DNA of 64,000 nucleotides, taken from NCBI GenBank assembly GCA_948146395.1, contig OX411548.1:62205020-62269019 (forward strand), in the 5' to 3' direction. A program made the translations under genes and the position numbers. The DNA is from Fragum whitleyi (Eukaryota > Mollusca > Bivalvia > Cardiida > Cardiidae). This document shows positions 1 to 12,210 of the stretch, piece after piece. Under the pieces are notes generated by a model. That model ran no database searches. It was given only the letters and a program-made list of their open reading frames with translations, and was not told the DNA's origin. Each line of letters starts with the position of its first letter. The stretch's first letter is position 1.

Positions 1-130
1 AGGCAACTGCTGGTTTCACCATGTCAGTCTGTCTACAGATCTAATTGATCCTAACAGATATCTGAGAAATCTTGACATAAATAGTTACAAGCTTTAGATG
101 TTAACTGCACAAAAACACTATTCTATTTCC
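1..130 (+). repeat. Fragment resembling the 145-bp-repeat element family
   Basis: A short stretch with the phrase GGTTTCACCATGTCAGTCTG. This resembles the GGTTTCACCATGTCTGTCTG leader of the element at 21423. It is cut by the window edge, so nothing more can be said. Confidence 0.35.
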
Positions 131-132
131 TG

Positions 133-460
133 ATTTAAGCTCCACTGGCTGAAAGCCATCGAGCTATTGTCATGACATTGTGTCTGTTGGGTGTGTGTCC
201 TTGTGTTTGTGCTTAAACCATTGGGCCAATTTCAATGAAACTTGGAAATGATTCTTACTTTAATAAATCAAGCAATTTGGAATGACCCCCATATATAAGC
301 ATGGCAGGTATGGGCTTATTTTCACTTAAAAATCTTTATAAAATCTTCTCCCAAACCATTGGGCCAATTTCAATGAAACTTGGCATGAATGTTCCATGGG
401 CGACCCTTTACTGAAGTTGGTCAAAAAACTGTAATTGGCAACTAAATAATTATTAAACAT
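133..460 (+). mobile_element. Start of a GCTCC-type element with ~120-bp internal repeats
   Basis: It begins with TTTAAGCTCCACTGGCTGAA, the inverted form of the end seen at about 7725-7745 (CCAGTGGAGCTAAAAG). The phrase 'ccattgggccaatttcaatgaaacttgg' occurs twice here (near 220 and 360) and a variant recurs in the downstream tandem array. This suggests the array at 461-2855 grew from this element's internal repeat. No coding potential is seen. Confidence 0.5.
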
Positions 461-1103
461 TGCAAATTCTATTTTCAATGTGAAAATCATCTCCTCTCTA
501 ACCATTGGGCCAATTTCACTGAAACTTTACAGGAAGATTCCTTCTGTAACCCTTTACTTCAAGAAATTTTGTTTAAACCCCAATTATGTTTCTGGCAGGA
601 TGGGGCTTATGTTTAATCCAAAATCTTCTCCCAAGCAAATGGGCAAATTTTGATGAATACAATTATTCCTTTGGTGATTTTTAATGCAAAAAAATTTTGA
701 TTGATCATAAGTAAAGTTGTGGGAGAAGGGGAATTTTCCATTTAAATCATGAAAATCTTTTCCAATTTTCACTTTGAAATCTTGCATGTCCTAAAAAATA
801 GTTATATGAATATCATTTAGAATATTAATCTCAGAAACATATTGTGGGTAAATTGGTGGGTAAAGGGTGTGTGTGTAACCACTGATGTTATAGTGTATTT
901 TGGTGTAGTAAATCATTATATAATAGTTCAAAAGAAACTTCTAAATGTTGTTTTCAATCAATGTAAGCTTTTTGTTAAAATTATTCCTATATTCATTTTT
1001 AAGCAAGTGAATGCAAGAGATGGGTATATGTTTCAATTCAGGGTGAAACTTTTCATGTGAAGGAAAATCTAAATGGATGCATTTACAAGAATAATTAGAT
1101 GTA

Positions 1104-1223
<120 letters not shown>

Positions 1224-1864
1224 CAAATTCTATTTTCAATGTGAAAATCATCTCCTCTCTAACCATTGGGCCAATTTCACTGAAACTTTACAGGAAGATT
1301 CCTTCTGTAACCCTTTACTTCAAGAAATTTTGTTTAAACCCCAATTATGTTTCTGGCAGGATGGGGCTTATGTTTAATCCAAAATCTTCTCCCAAGCAAA
1401 TGGGCAAATTTTGATGAATACAATTATTCCTTTGGTGATTTTTAATGCAAAAAAATTTTGATTGATCATAAGTAAAGTTGTGGGAGAAGGGGAATTTTCC
1501 ATTTAAATCATGAAAATCTTTTCCAATTTTCACTTTGAAATCTTGCATGTCCTAAAAAATAGTTATATGAATATCATTTAGAATATTAATCTCAGAAACA
1601 TATTGTGGGTAAATTGGTGGGTAAAGGGTGTGTGTGTAACCACTGATGTTATAGTGTATTTTGGTGTAGTAAATCATTATATAATAGTTCAAAAGAAACT
1701 TCTAAATGTTGTTTTCAATCAATGTAAGCTTTTTGTTAAAATTATTCCTATATTCATTTTTAAGCAAGTGAATGCAAGAGATGGGTATATGTTTCAATTC
1801 AGGGTGAAACTTTTCATGTGAAGGAAAATCTAAATGGATGCATTTACAAGAATAATTAGATGTA

Positions 1865-1868
<4 letters not shown>

Positions 1869-1928
<60 letters not shown>
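1869..1928. repeat. (TA)n microsatellite, 60 bp
   Basis: Pure TA run ending the second tandem core. Confidence 0.95.
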
Positions 1929-1930
<2 letters not shown>

Positions 1931-2571
1931 CAAATTCTATTTTCAATGTGAAAATCATCTCCTCTCTAACCATTGGGCCAATTTCACTGAAACTTTACAG
2001 GAAGATTCCTTCTGTAACCCTTTACTTCAAGAAATTTTGTTTAAACCCCAATTATGTTTCTGGCAGGATGGGGCTTATGTTTAATCCAAAATCTTCTCCC
2101 AAGCAAATGGGCAAATTTTGATGAATACAATTATTCCTTTGGTGATTTTTAATGCAAAAAAATTTTGATTGATCATAAGTAAAGTTGTGGGAGAAGGGGA
2201 ATTTTCCATTTAAATCATGAAAATCTTTTCCAATTTTCACTTTGAAATCTTGCATGTCCTAAAAAATAGTTATATGAATATCATTTAGAATATTAATCTC
2301 AGAAACATATTGTGGGTAAATTGGTGGGTAAAGGGTGTGTGTGTAACCACTGATGTTATAGTGTATTTTGGTGTAGTAAATCATTATATAATAGTTCAAA
2401 AGAAACTTCTAAATGTTGTTTTCAATCAATGTAAGCTTTTTGTTAAAATTATTCCTATATTCATTTTTAAGCAAGTGAATGCAAGAGATGGGTATATGTT
2501 TCAATTCAGGGTGAAACTTTTCATGTGAAGGAAAATCTAAATGGATGCATTTACAAGAATAATTAGATGTA

Positions 2572-2575
<4 letters not shown>

Positions 2576-2649
<74 letters not shown>
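2576..2649. repeat. (TA)n microsatellite, 74 bp
   Basis: Pure TA run ending the third tandem core. Confidence 0.95.
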
Positions 2650-2651
<2 letters not shown>

Positions 2652-2855
2652 CAAATTCTATTTTCAATGTGAAAATCATCTCCTCTCTAACCATTGGGCC
2701 AATTTCACTGAAACTTTACAGGAAGATTCCTTCTGTAACCCTTTACTTCAAGAAATTTTGTTTAAACCCCAATTATGTTTCTGGCAGGATGGGGCTTATG
2801 TTTAATCCAAAATCTTCTCCCAAGCAAATGGGCAAATTTTGATGAATACAATTAT

Positions 2856-3900
2856 TATATTATATATATATAAGTTTTTACTTGATTACTTCTCTTACAT
2901 TTCTATTAACATCTTTCAACAAAGAGAGACCAAAATTGATAGTAATTTGAGTAATATAGAATAATCTTCTACCATGTTATTTTATATATCAGTTATACAT
3001 TTATACAAAATTCACCCCTGATAGCTTGCAAAGAATTCCAAGTTAGAAAAGTTTGAATTCAGTTTGAATGCAAGAGACTTTAAGTGCCTTAATTTGTTTG
3101 ATTTCTTTTTTGAATATCTCTTTTTCATATGAAGAGATGTTAAAGCCAGTGGAGCTATATAGACCCCCTTTGGCCTCTTGTTTCATTACATTAATCAATT
3201 TATTTACCTGACCTCTGAATTGTTGTTTTATATCAACACAGGAATATACCATATGTTAGCTTAAAGTCAAGGTTAGAGTCAACATTCAAATTTAGCTCAT
3301 GTGGCAATTTGTATATTGAAAGCTGGATTTTTAAAGTATTTGACATGTTTTTTCTCCATTATTTTTAGTTGATGCTTTTTTGGAATAGCTATGAAACTGT
3401 TGGTTAAAGTCAATAAGCAAAGTACAATTGAAATCTACAATGATAATAATAATTTTGTAATACTTTTGATGCATTTTCAAGAAATATCGGTGGATTATCA
3501 CTCTAAAATCTCATTGCCAAACTAGTGAAGTTACCAAAAGATTATACCCTGCTTTGGTGCATATTATCCTACTTGACGTTATCAGAGCAGAGTTTTTTAA
3601 CCATTTCACCACATGATGTAGCCCAATAATCTTGTGCAAAATGAGGCAATCGAAGAAAATCTTAAATAATAGAATAAAAGAAATACAATAATTGGTTGCC
3701 TTTGTTGTTCACTAAAAGAAAGATATACTCATCTTGCGCTGACAGAAAGGAACATTTCACTGCTCAATTACAACAAAGTTTATGCACCTACATTTTATAG
3801 AACAATTGCAAGAAATTTTCATAATTTTCTGAAATAATTTTAATTACAAAAGGTGGTTTCATGAGTGGTTTTTCTATTTTAAATCCTTTAAGCTCACCCT
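2856..3900. other. Unannotated AT-rich stretch
   Basis: No recognisable gene or full element. A minus-strand frame of 69 codons (3252 to 3043) reads like protein in its first 15 codons and is followed by a possible donor (CAG|GTAAAT). It then runs through a GCCAGTGGAGCTA element end near 3142, so it is more likely chance. Not called as a gene. Confidence 0.4.
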
Positions 3901-3969
3901 GGACAAAAGTCTCGGAAGAGCTATTGGTATACCATTGGATGTCAGTTTCCGTGTCCGCATTTGGTTAAA

Positions 3970-4290
3970 GTTTTTAGCTCATCTGAGTCCAAGTGTTGAA
4001 GGTGAGCTATTATGATAGTACAATGTCCAGTGTCAGTTGTGTGTCATCCGCAATTTCTTTAAACATCTTCTCTTCCTAAACCAGGAACCAAGCTCCTTGA
4101 CATTTTGACCTTAACAGCACCATGAAAATAGCCCCAGAGGCCTTCTGCCAGTGGAGCTAAAAAACATGTCTTGACAAGCAAAGACTCAGATTGGTAACAA
4201 CAAGGAACAAATCCATGATATTGGTAATCATACTTAACAATGATACAAACAGGTGAAGCTTTATGTTCTCTTCTTTTCCATTTCATGAAC
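3970..4290 (+). mobile_element. GCTCA-type element, 5' end and truncated body
   Basis: It opens with TTTTTAGCTCATCTGAGTCC and a reverse-complementary GGTGAGCTATTATGATAGTA about 25 bp later. This is the same 5' hairpin as the complete element at 13866. The body ('aatttctttaaacatcttctc...') stops matching soon after, so the copy is truncated or old. Confidence 0.55.
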
Positions 4291-5430
4291 TATACAGATT
4301 GTTAATCAGTCAAACAGTTTCATTGAACAAACAAACCTGAAAATATACTTTGAAGCAACAAGAGTAAATATTAACATTCATGTGAGTAATAGATAAAATC
4401 AAAATGAGTTTGTTTGAAATATTTGACCTACACAAATTAACAGAAGAGAGAAAAAGATTGACAAATGAAATTTTTGGAAGACAGCATATCCATACTACAC
4501 AAGTAAGCAATTTAGTGATGGCAAATTACTCCCATTTTTTCTGAGATTTTCTATTGAATCACTCAGTGTTGTCACCTAATTGTACATTTTAATATTTTTC
4601 GATATCTGTTTAAAATAGCAAGTGACACTGTCTACTAAAATCAGTAAAAAACTACTGCAAATTAATTTGAAATCCATTCAGAGAAAAAGAAGTAATGTGG
4701 TCAGGTTCAATTCATAGCAATTAGTTATTTGAATTTGGCTAGTGGCCTTGACTTGAGTCAATGTATCTTTTTGAGTGGAACATTTATCCCCGATAAAGGA
4801 AAAGAGGCCTTATTATATCAAAAACATCCAAGAAAATAGGAATACTCTGGACAAGTCTATATATTACCTTTGACTTTGACATGTAACCTAGAACTTAAAG
4901 GTATCCAGAAATTCCTTTGCAGTGCACATCTGCAGATAACAGAGAACAAATAAAAAATATCCAAACAAGCTCATTTTTGATTGTTGCTATCAAAAAATTC
5001 TTTTGTAGTGCAAACCTACAAATGATGGCTAATATTTGTGCCAAATTATAATTTAAATTCACCCATATTTGTAGAGGGAATACTCCTGACAAGCCTATTT
5101 ATCATCCTTGACTGTGAACTTAATATTATTGAACATTTTCTTTCAAACCGCACATCTATACAAAACAGGGAAAGATAAGGCCAAATTTTTTTTGAAGGGT
5201 ACACAAGGGATGGACAAACAGGACAGATGGATTGCAAAACAATATTTATACATCTTTACAGGGAATAGGATGATCAACCAGCCTACAAGGTCTGTTTTAC
5301 TTAAAATCTTTTTTGCTGATATAAGCATTAAAGGAATTACATTTCTGTATTAGACTAGAAGTGTGAAAAAAGGGCATTTAAAAATGAATATTAAACCAAC
5401 ATAATTTTGTTCATATCAATCTGAACTTTT
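4290..5430. repeat. Diverged repeats; otherwise nothing recognised
   Basis: From about 4740 to 5250 a loose unit recurs (for example 'gacaagtctatatattacctttgac' and 'gacaagcctatttatcatccttgac'). This fits an old repeat-bearing element. No start or end hairpin could be placed, and the short open frames here lack convincing coding character. Confidence 0.35.
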
Positions 5431-5765
5431 GCTGATTAAAGTTGTCCTAAATGGCTCTAACATTCTGACCAGTCTCAAAAGATTGGATCAAAATTGCGGC
5501 CCCAAATGGAGTAATAAAGAAATCGTTACTAATGCTCCTTTCCTATGTTTTTCAATGAAACCTTCCCATTTTCAACAGGATTCATCCTTGTGATCAGAAG
5601 AATATTCTTACCAAGTTTCATGAAGATTTTGCCAGAATTGTGGTCCCTAAACACAAAATAGTTGTAGATACATTACATGACAGGTGATAGACATTAATGC
5701 TGATGATGGATTTTAATGATCACAAAAGCTCACCATAAGCTTGTCTAATAGGGTGAGGTAAAATG
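5430..5765 (-). mobile_element. GCTCA-type element, minus-strand copy
   Basis: It ends with GATCACAAAAGCTCACCATA then TAGGGTGAGG, the reverse complement of the family 5' hairpin and its GTGATC downstream box. The body has the usual phrase about fitting a Gln/Lys-poor non-coding repeat and no open frame. The left boundary is uncertain. Confidence 0.5.
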
Positions 5766-5854
5766 GAACTAATTGTTAACTAGAGTGGTATAAGTATTTG
5801 ATGTAACACTAAAACCAAGAATTGTTAGTGAAACAATATCCATCCAAACAGTAA

Positions 5855-6070
5855 TTGTTACAGAAGATTGACCTAGACAGATGACCTTTCACATTACCTT
5901 GACCTTGGTACAAGAAGATGTTTATCATTGAGATCCATCTTTTAACAAAATAAAAAATATGAACCACTGTATCTTGAATGGGCTTAAAGAAAATGCAATA
6001 TCAAGTTATTTGGTTGAATTTTTCAGGAAGACAAGTTGAAAATCAACAGACAGACAACAGTAAAGAAACA
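5855..6070 (+). mobile_element. Degenerate copy of the GCCCCCG-hairpin family
   Basis: It shares the sequence order of the element at 11363: 'gacctagacagatgacctttcacat..accttgaccttggtac', then 'atcattgagatccatc', then 'gaatgggctt'. It ends near an ACAGACAGACAAC microsatellite. The terminal hairpins have decayed. Confidence 0.5.
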
Positions 6071-6249
6071 TACCAAAATCTTATTAATGCAAGGCAAAAC
6101 AAGAAATATTTGCTCCACTGGAATTGCCTCAAGGAAACCAGAAAAAAAACATAAATTTGCATTAGGTGAAATTTAGGTAAATGATGCTTTTAGGAAGCAG
6201 CTCAAAGTCTGTGAAAATGTATATCTTACTATCGATTTAATACAGACCT

Positions 6250-7745
6250 CAACCCTATTATTCTAAATTTAAGAAAGTAGATAAAGGATCAAGATCTGGG
6301 TCAAGGATTCTCCAGGATGCCAGAAAAAGAGGTCATCCCTGAAAACTAAATAGTGGCAAAATATAGTTCTTGACCTATATTCAATATTTTAGAATGAAGG
6401 TCAAAGGCCAAGAACTTGGTCAACGGTTCAACATGATGCCAGATTCAAAGACTATCATCTACCAACCTTAATATTGACTGAACACAGTCTTAGCCTTAGT
6501 AAATCAATATCTAAGAAAGTAGGTTAAAGGTCATGCTCAGGGTCAAGGGTTCATCATGATCCCAGAAGCAAAGACAATCATCCACCAACCATTAATATTG
6601 ACTTCATACAGTCCTATACCTAATAATTAAATATTTGAAAAAGTAGGTCAGAGGTCAAGAACTGGGTCAAGTGTTCAATAGGATGCCAAAATCAAAGATT
6701 ATCATCTACCAACCTTTATTATTGACTTAATAGTCCTAACCTTATAATTCTATATTCTAGAAAGTATGTAAAAGGTCATGTTCAAGGCTCCATCTATTAT
6801 CTCACAGAGTTCTATTATTATAGACCAGCATGAAAGGTCAAGAACTGGGTCAAGGGTTCAACATGATGCCAGAATCAAAAACAATCATCTAACAATCTTT
6901 AGTATTGACTCAACACAGTCCTAGCCATCGTCTACCCACCTTTATTATTGACTTACAGTCCTACACAAAATCATTCATATCCTATGCCGAGTTTTAGACA
7001 GTTAGCTTTTTTCTATTTCTCCCTTTGGCCTTCTTTTTGCTGAAGTGAAAGGCTCAATTGCCCAAGTTTATTGCCAAATAAAGATTTAACAAAGAAATCT
7101 GAAATAGCATCCTTCTAAGGATCATTTAAGTAAAGTCTGGTTCTGATAAGTAATTTCAGAGAAAAAGATTATTAAAAAATCCAGATGGCCCATTTTTGAT
7201 GAAGCAGCAGCTCATAGTACCCATTATATCTACCCAATCAGAATTTGAATTAGAAATTTGAAAAAGCATGTCCTTAGAATAATGCCTGAGAAAAAAAGTT
7301 GAATTCTGATGGGTAGGTAGTTCCAGCGAAGAAGATTTATTTCAAATTACACAAAAGGTACCATCCAATAGTGACCAAAGTATCAACCTGATCCAAATTT
7401 AAAGAAGGAATCTGAAAGGGCATGTCCTGAGGATCATTTCTGTAGAATTTGGTTGCATTCTGACAAGTAATTTCAGAATATTTTTTTATATCTCATCATT
7501 GGGGACCCATTTTTGGTGACTTGACGACCCTTAGTGCCCAAGTTATCAACCCCAATAGAAATTCTTGAAGGAATCTGTGAAAGCAAGTCCCAAGGATCAT
7601 TCCTGTGAAATTTGGTGACATTCTGCCCAGTGGTTTCAGAGGAGTAGATGTTTAAATGAAAAGTTGCTGCAAGGTTGCAGAGACTCATGACAGAAAACCT
7701 GCCGCGACAAAAGCTCTGCTACACTCAGTCCAGTGGAGCTAAAAG
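6250..7745 (-). mobile_element. GCTCC-type element with two internal tandem-repeat blocks
   Basis: The right edge CCAGTGGAGCTAAAAG is the inverted form of the edge at 133. Block one (about 6280-6960) repeats a unit near 125 bp ('gggtcaaggttcaacatgatgccagaatcaaagacaatcatc'). Block two (about 7060-7680) repeats a longer unit around 'gaatctgaaaggcatgtcctgaggatcattt'. No intact open frame. The pattern suits a non-autonomous element carrying satellite-like repeats. Confidence 0.5.
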
Positions 7746-7816
7746 TTATTTGTTCTTGTAAATTTAAACGTTTGCAAACATTACAGCACACATATTTTAC
7801 AATAATAAAATCTTAC

Positions 7817-7902
7817 CTTGAAAAGTTTGACATGAATCTGACACCATGGTGTTACAAACTATAGCTGTTCCTTGTGCATTAATAAGTACATTAGTACATC
7901 AT
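7817..7902 (-). CDS. Candidate exon, minus strand (possible first coding exon)
   Basis: On the minus strand a pyrimidine-rich CACTTTCTTTTTAG acceptor precedes an 86-bp segment that ends in CAAG followed by the donor GTAAGA. One frame is open from the second codon on and contains an ATG in a strong context (ACACCATGG) giving MVSDSCQTFQ before the donor. Upstream in the same frame it reads LINAQGTAIVCNT, but the first full codon after the acceptor is TGA. The segment is therefore either a first coding exon with 5' UTR or a chance structure. It sits outside the neighbouring repeat elements. No family is recognised. Confidence 0.3.
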
Positions 7903-8019
7903 CTAAAAAGAAAGTGTTTTTTCCTAAACTTAAATACATCTACTGGTAGTACATATATGTATAGATGCCAGCTAAGTGAGGAAGGTAAAGTCAGTAATCT
8001 TAAATTAAGGTATAGCAGC

Positions 8020-8665
8020 TTGTAAAAGCAAAAGGGCCAGAATGGACCTCAACCCCTCACCCAAATTTTATTGGTTGTGTGAATCTTACAGTCTCCAAAT
8101 TAAATTTCTGTAAAAGTTTCATTCACATTTGCCTAGTTGTTGAAGAGATGTTATTCCAAAAATTCAAAGTGAAAGTATGCTGCCTATTTGTTACCATACT
8201 TTTGGGCCAATCAAAATTTTGTGAACAATTTTTAAAGAGCCACTAAACATTCTGGTATAGTTTCATTGAAATCAGCCCATTGGTTCAGGAGGAGATGTTG
8301 TTGAAGATTTCAGCCTCACAATAAGCCTCAACCTGCCACACAAAGTCACCCTTAAGGACCACTCAAAATATCGAGAACAATTTTTGAAGAGGAACATTTT
8401 GGTTAAGTTTCATAGAAATCTGCCAGGTGGTTTAGGAGGAGAGTCATTTAAAGATTTCAAAGTGAAAAAAATACCATGCCCTGCAATGTCAATATTTCAG
8501 AAATCAGAACTTTGTGTACAATTTATTAAAGGGGTCAGCCAAGAAATGTTTTGGGAAAGTTTCATTGAAATCGGTAGTTTAGGTGAAGAAGTTTTTAAGA
8601 TTGTTGACAGGCGAGGCACGACAGACTTTGCACGACAGACTCAGGGTGCTCAGAAGAGCTAAAAG
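8020..8665 (-). mobile_element. GCTCA-type element, minus-strand copy
   Basis: The right edge reads CTCAGGGTGCTCAGAAGAGCTAAAAG, the inverted family 5' end. The body repeats the phrase 'tagtttcattgaaatc(a/t)gcc..ggttcaggaggagatgtt' at least three times. A 92-codon open frame crosses it in the opposite direction but is repeat sequence, not a gene. Confidence 0.55.
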
Positions 8666-9124
8666 GTAGACCCCTTTTGTATACCTTCCTTTCTTTGCCA
8701 TATAAGTCATTCATAAATCTTGTCAACTTAGAATACATGCATAATGATGATTAACTGCAAATATTGTGACTGAATATTCAAACACACAAATGACTGATAA
8801 TCAAAATTTCTAAACTGAGCGGTCATTGCAAATCTAAAATTTAAGTGTCATTACATGGTACAGAGATTTACTAGTTTCAACAACAGCTTTTATACTGTGA
8901 ACTCCTGTTAAAAAGCAACACTTATTTGTCAATCCTTTTGTTGCATTTAGCCTAAAATTGCTATTAACAGGAGCTATTTGCTTTTCAATCTATAGGTTGT
9001 ATGTAGTTAGGTAATTGTAATTAGGTAGTCAGTTACTATTATAAGGGTTGCAATTGCAAATTCCACTGAACTAGTATGATACTACATACACACCTATGGC
9101 ATATAATTGTATAAAACAAGATGA

Positions 9125-9340
9125 TTTGACAAATATGACTGCCCCTTAACAGCATTTTTTCAAAAGCTTGACCTTAATAGATAAACTTGACATTCTCAGA
9201 TGACCATGACTTTAGAATCAGCAGATGAATATCACCAAAATCTATCATAATGCCAAGACTAAGCTTTTAAAAACTTGATAATCTTGAAAAAATAGACAAT
9301 AGGCAAAGTTATTATTTTTTTGTTCAGTTTTGCTGACAGC
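9125..9340 (+). mobile_element. Degenerate GCCCCCG-family fragment
   Basis: It matches the order of motifs in the element at 11363: 'actgccccttaacagca..tttttcaaaagcttgacctt', 'gatgaccatgacttta', 'ccaaaatctatcataatgcc'. Terminal hairpins are no longer visible. Confidence 0.45.
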
Positions 9341-9379
9341 AAGGTTTTTCTAAGATTAGACTTAGTAAACTAGTTTTTG

Positions 9380-10905
9380 ACACTACTTGATCCAATTTTG
9401 AACATGACCAAGATTTAGCAAAAGAAAATTGCCTCCAGAGTGCCTACAAGGTTTTTCTTAAATTTAACCTTGTGACCTTGTTATTGACCCAACCTGACCC
9501 AATTTTGAACTTGACCAAGATTTCATCAAAACAATCATTCTGACCAATTTTCAGGTTGATTGAGCTAAAAATATTGTCTCTAGAGTGACAACGAGGATAT
9601 TTTTAAGATCTGACCTCATGACCTAGGTTTTGACCTGGTTCTATGCAATTTCAACCTTGACCTAGAATTCATAAAAACAATTGATTTCTTTTTTACCTGA
9701 CTTGACCCAATTTGAATTTGACATAGATTTCATCAAGACAATAATTCTTACCAATTTTCAGGTTCATTGAGCTAAAAAAATAATACTTTAAGAGTGTCTA
9801 CAAGGGTTTTCTAAGAGTTGACCTTATGACCTAGTTTTTGACCCACCTTTACCCAATTTCAAACCTGAAGTAGTATTCAACAAGACAATCAATCTGACCA
9901 ATTTTCCGGTGGATTGAGAAAGTAATATGGCATGAATAGTGTCTATAAGGTTTTTTTTAAGATTTGGCCCAGTAACCTAGTTTTTTACCTACTTGACCCG
10001 ATTTTGAAATTGACATTGATTTTATCAAGACAATCAATCTGACCAATTTTTGAGTTGATTAAGCATTGAATATGGCCTCTACAGTGTTTAGAAGGTATCT
10101 CTTAGATTTTACCTTGAGACCTAGTTTTTGACCCCACTTGACCCTAATTAGAAGTTGACCATGATTTTATCAAGCAAAAAAACAATTCAGACCAATTTTC
10201 AGGCTGATTGAGCAATAAAATGGCCTCTAGAGTGTCTTCACAGTTTTTCTAAGAGTTGACCTCCAGACCTAGTTTTTGACCCTACTTGACCTAATTTCAA
10301 ACCTGACCTAGTATTCAACAAGACAATCAATCTGACCATTTTTAGGTTGATTGAGAAAAAATATGGCCTTGATTGTCTACAGGTTTTTTTTTTTAAGATT
10401 TGACCCTGTTACCTAGATTTTGACATACTTGACCCTATCTTGACCTAGATTTCACCAAGACAACCAATCTGACCAATTCTCGGAATGATTAGCAAAAAAG
10501 ATGACAATAAGAGTGTCTACAAGGCTTTGTTAAGATTTGACTTAGTACCTATTTTTTGACCCCACTTAACCCACATTCCAAGTTGACCATGATTTCATCA
10601 AGAAAAAAACATTCTGACAAATTTTGAGACTGATTTAGCAAACATCATGGCCTCTAGAGTGTCCACAATGTTTTTCTCAGATTTGACCTTGTGACCTAGT
10701 TTTTGACCCTCCTTGACCTAATTTTGAACTTGACATAGATTTCATTATGACAATCAATCTGACCAAATTCAAGGGTTGATTGAGCAAAGAATATGGCCTC
10801 TAGAGTGTCTATAAGGTAATTGTTGATGACACACAGCAGAAGATAGACAACACACAACCAAAAAAGCTCACCTTAGGCACTTTGTGCTCAGGGGAGCTTA
10901 AAAAG
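9380..10905 (-). mobile_element. GCTCA-type element with nine ~145-bp repeats
   Basis: The right edge AAAAAGCTCACCTTAGGCAC followed by GTGCTCAGGGGAGCTT is the inverted 5' hairpin. Inside, the phrase GACCAATTTTCAGGTTGATT (with variants) recurs near 9541, 9749, 9896, 10041, 10190, 10334, 10469, 10615 and 10761. Spacing is mostly 144-149 bp. The units also share 'gacctagtttttgaccc.acttgacc'. Divergence between units is high, so the array is old. No coding potential. Confidence 0.7.
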
Positions 10906-11174
10906 AGTGCAACTTTATAAGTTAAGATCCCCTTTAGAGAAATTCTGTATACTCTAAACCAATGGGTTACTGTCATTTTGCGCACCAGTAAAACCAAGTT
11001 ATATCTTAGCACAAGATTTAGCATGGTTTACTACTTATCTACCAGCTGGTGGAAGACAAATGACATGAATGTACATGACACGGTTATCAAAATTTAGCAA
11101 ATGAAAGTTTGCTTTGCCAGGCAGAGATAAAGCACAAGACCTGAAGATTAAATTATATGACAAACTGGTCTAAC

Positions 11175-11259
11175 CTGAATGCTCCTTTGAAGGTGCATCA
11201 AATCATTCAAATGGTCACTAGGGCTACACTAAATGGCATGCTCTGGAAAGGCAAAGACT
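11175..11259 (-). CDS. Exon-like segment, minus strand, frame uncertain
   Basis: A TGTAAATGTCTTTTTCAG acceptor on the minus strand leads to 85 bp that end in ATTCAG followed by GTTAGA. All three frames of the full segment hold a stop. If a second acceptor (GCATGCCATTTAG) is used, the last 54 bp are open and read SPSDHLNDLMHLQRSIQ. It lies between repeat elements, in the same orientation as the candidates at 7817 and 16968. It may be a non-coding exon or chance. Confidence 0.2.
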
Positions 11260-11362
11260 CTGAAAAAGACATTTACAATTAACTCTGAATAAATTTTGAG
11301 TTATGGCAGAGAGACTAGTAGATGGGACCAGGTAGATTAAAGTAAAAGTGAATTTAAGTAAT

Positions 11363-11824
11363 ATTATGAACAAGATGTGTTTGTGAAACACGAATGCCCC
11401 CGTAAGGGCTTTTTTTTTTCAAAGTTTGACCTTGACAGATGACCTAGACCTTGTCACATGACCTTGACTTTGGTACCAGCGGATGCGGATCATTGAGATC
11501 TATCATCATGCCAAATATTAGCTTTGTATCTTGAATAGGCTTGAAGATATTTGCAAGGTTAAGTTTTCGGGTTAAGTTTTTTCAAAGTTTGACCATAACA
11601 GATGACCGAGACCTTGTCACATGACCTTGACTTTGGTACCAGCGGATGCGGATCATTGAGATCTATCATCATGCCAAATATTAGCTTTGTATCTTGAATA
11701 GGCTTGAAGATATTGGCAAGGTTAAGTTTTCTGGTTAAGTTTTCGGACAAACAGACGGACAGACAGACAGACAGATGGACATGAGTAAAACAATATGCCC
11801 CCGATCTCTCAATACGGGGGCATA
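11363..11824 (+). mobile_element. GCCCCCG-hairpin non-autonomous element
   Basis: The 5' part holds GTGTTTGTGAAACACGAA, a short hairpin, followed by TGCCCCCG. The 3' end is TGCCCCCG-(N11)-CGGGGGCA, a perfect 8-bp stem. Two internal repeats 163 bp apart share 'gaccttgtcacatgaccttgactttggtacc'. A (CAGA)n microsatellite lies before the 3' hairpin (11757-11775). A second copy is at 62237. The form suits a non-autonomous rolling-circle-like element; superfamily is inferred only. Confidence 0.7.
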
Positions 11825-12210
11825 AAAATATAGGAAACCTATTGTTATAAAGTCAAAAACAGATGAAAACCTCTTGCACAGTAAGGCGTAAATGTAGTTT
11901 TAATATATTTAAGAAAAAAGACTAGTAGGGGTCCAGCCTATGGCCCTTATATTTTTGGCTGGGCTACTAAACTTTTGGAGAAAAAGTCTGTAAGCTGCAA
12001 TATTGAATTTTGGCATTCTGGGCCCATAATTTAAATTTGGTAGTCTTTTGTATACATATATCCTAATAGTTCTCCTCTTTGCAGTTCCTGAATTACTGAA
12101 CCAGTATCCTGTGTGTGTGCATGGGTTTGGAAATTCATTTTTTCTCCACTCGTCCCTGGACAAGTAAAAACTGGACGTTCTACTCATCCAGGATCAAAAT
12201 GAACTTTTCT
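11825..12210. other. Short unannotated stretch
   Basis: No repeat family recognised. A minus-strand open frame of 92 codons (12187-11909) starts close to the GCTCA-type element boundary and matches no family I know. Confidence 0.35.

Noticed and set aside
3043..3252. 69-codon minus-strand frame as an exon
   Set aside because: Reads into a repeat-element end; start context weak.
8384..8662. 92-codon plus-strand frame
   Set aside because: Lies in the minus-strand GCTCA-type element and matches its repeat phrases.
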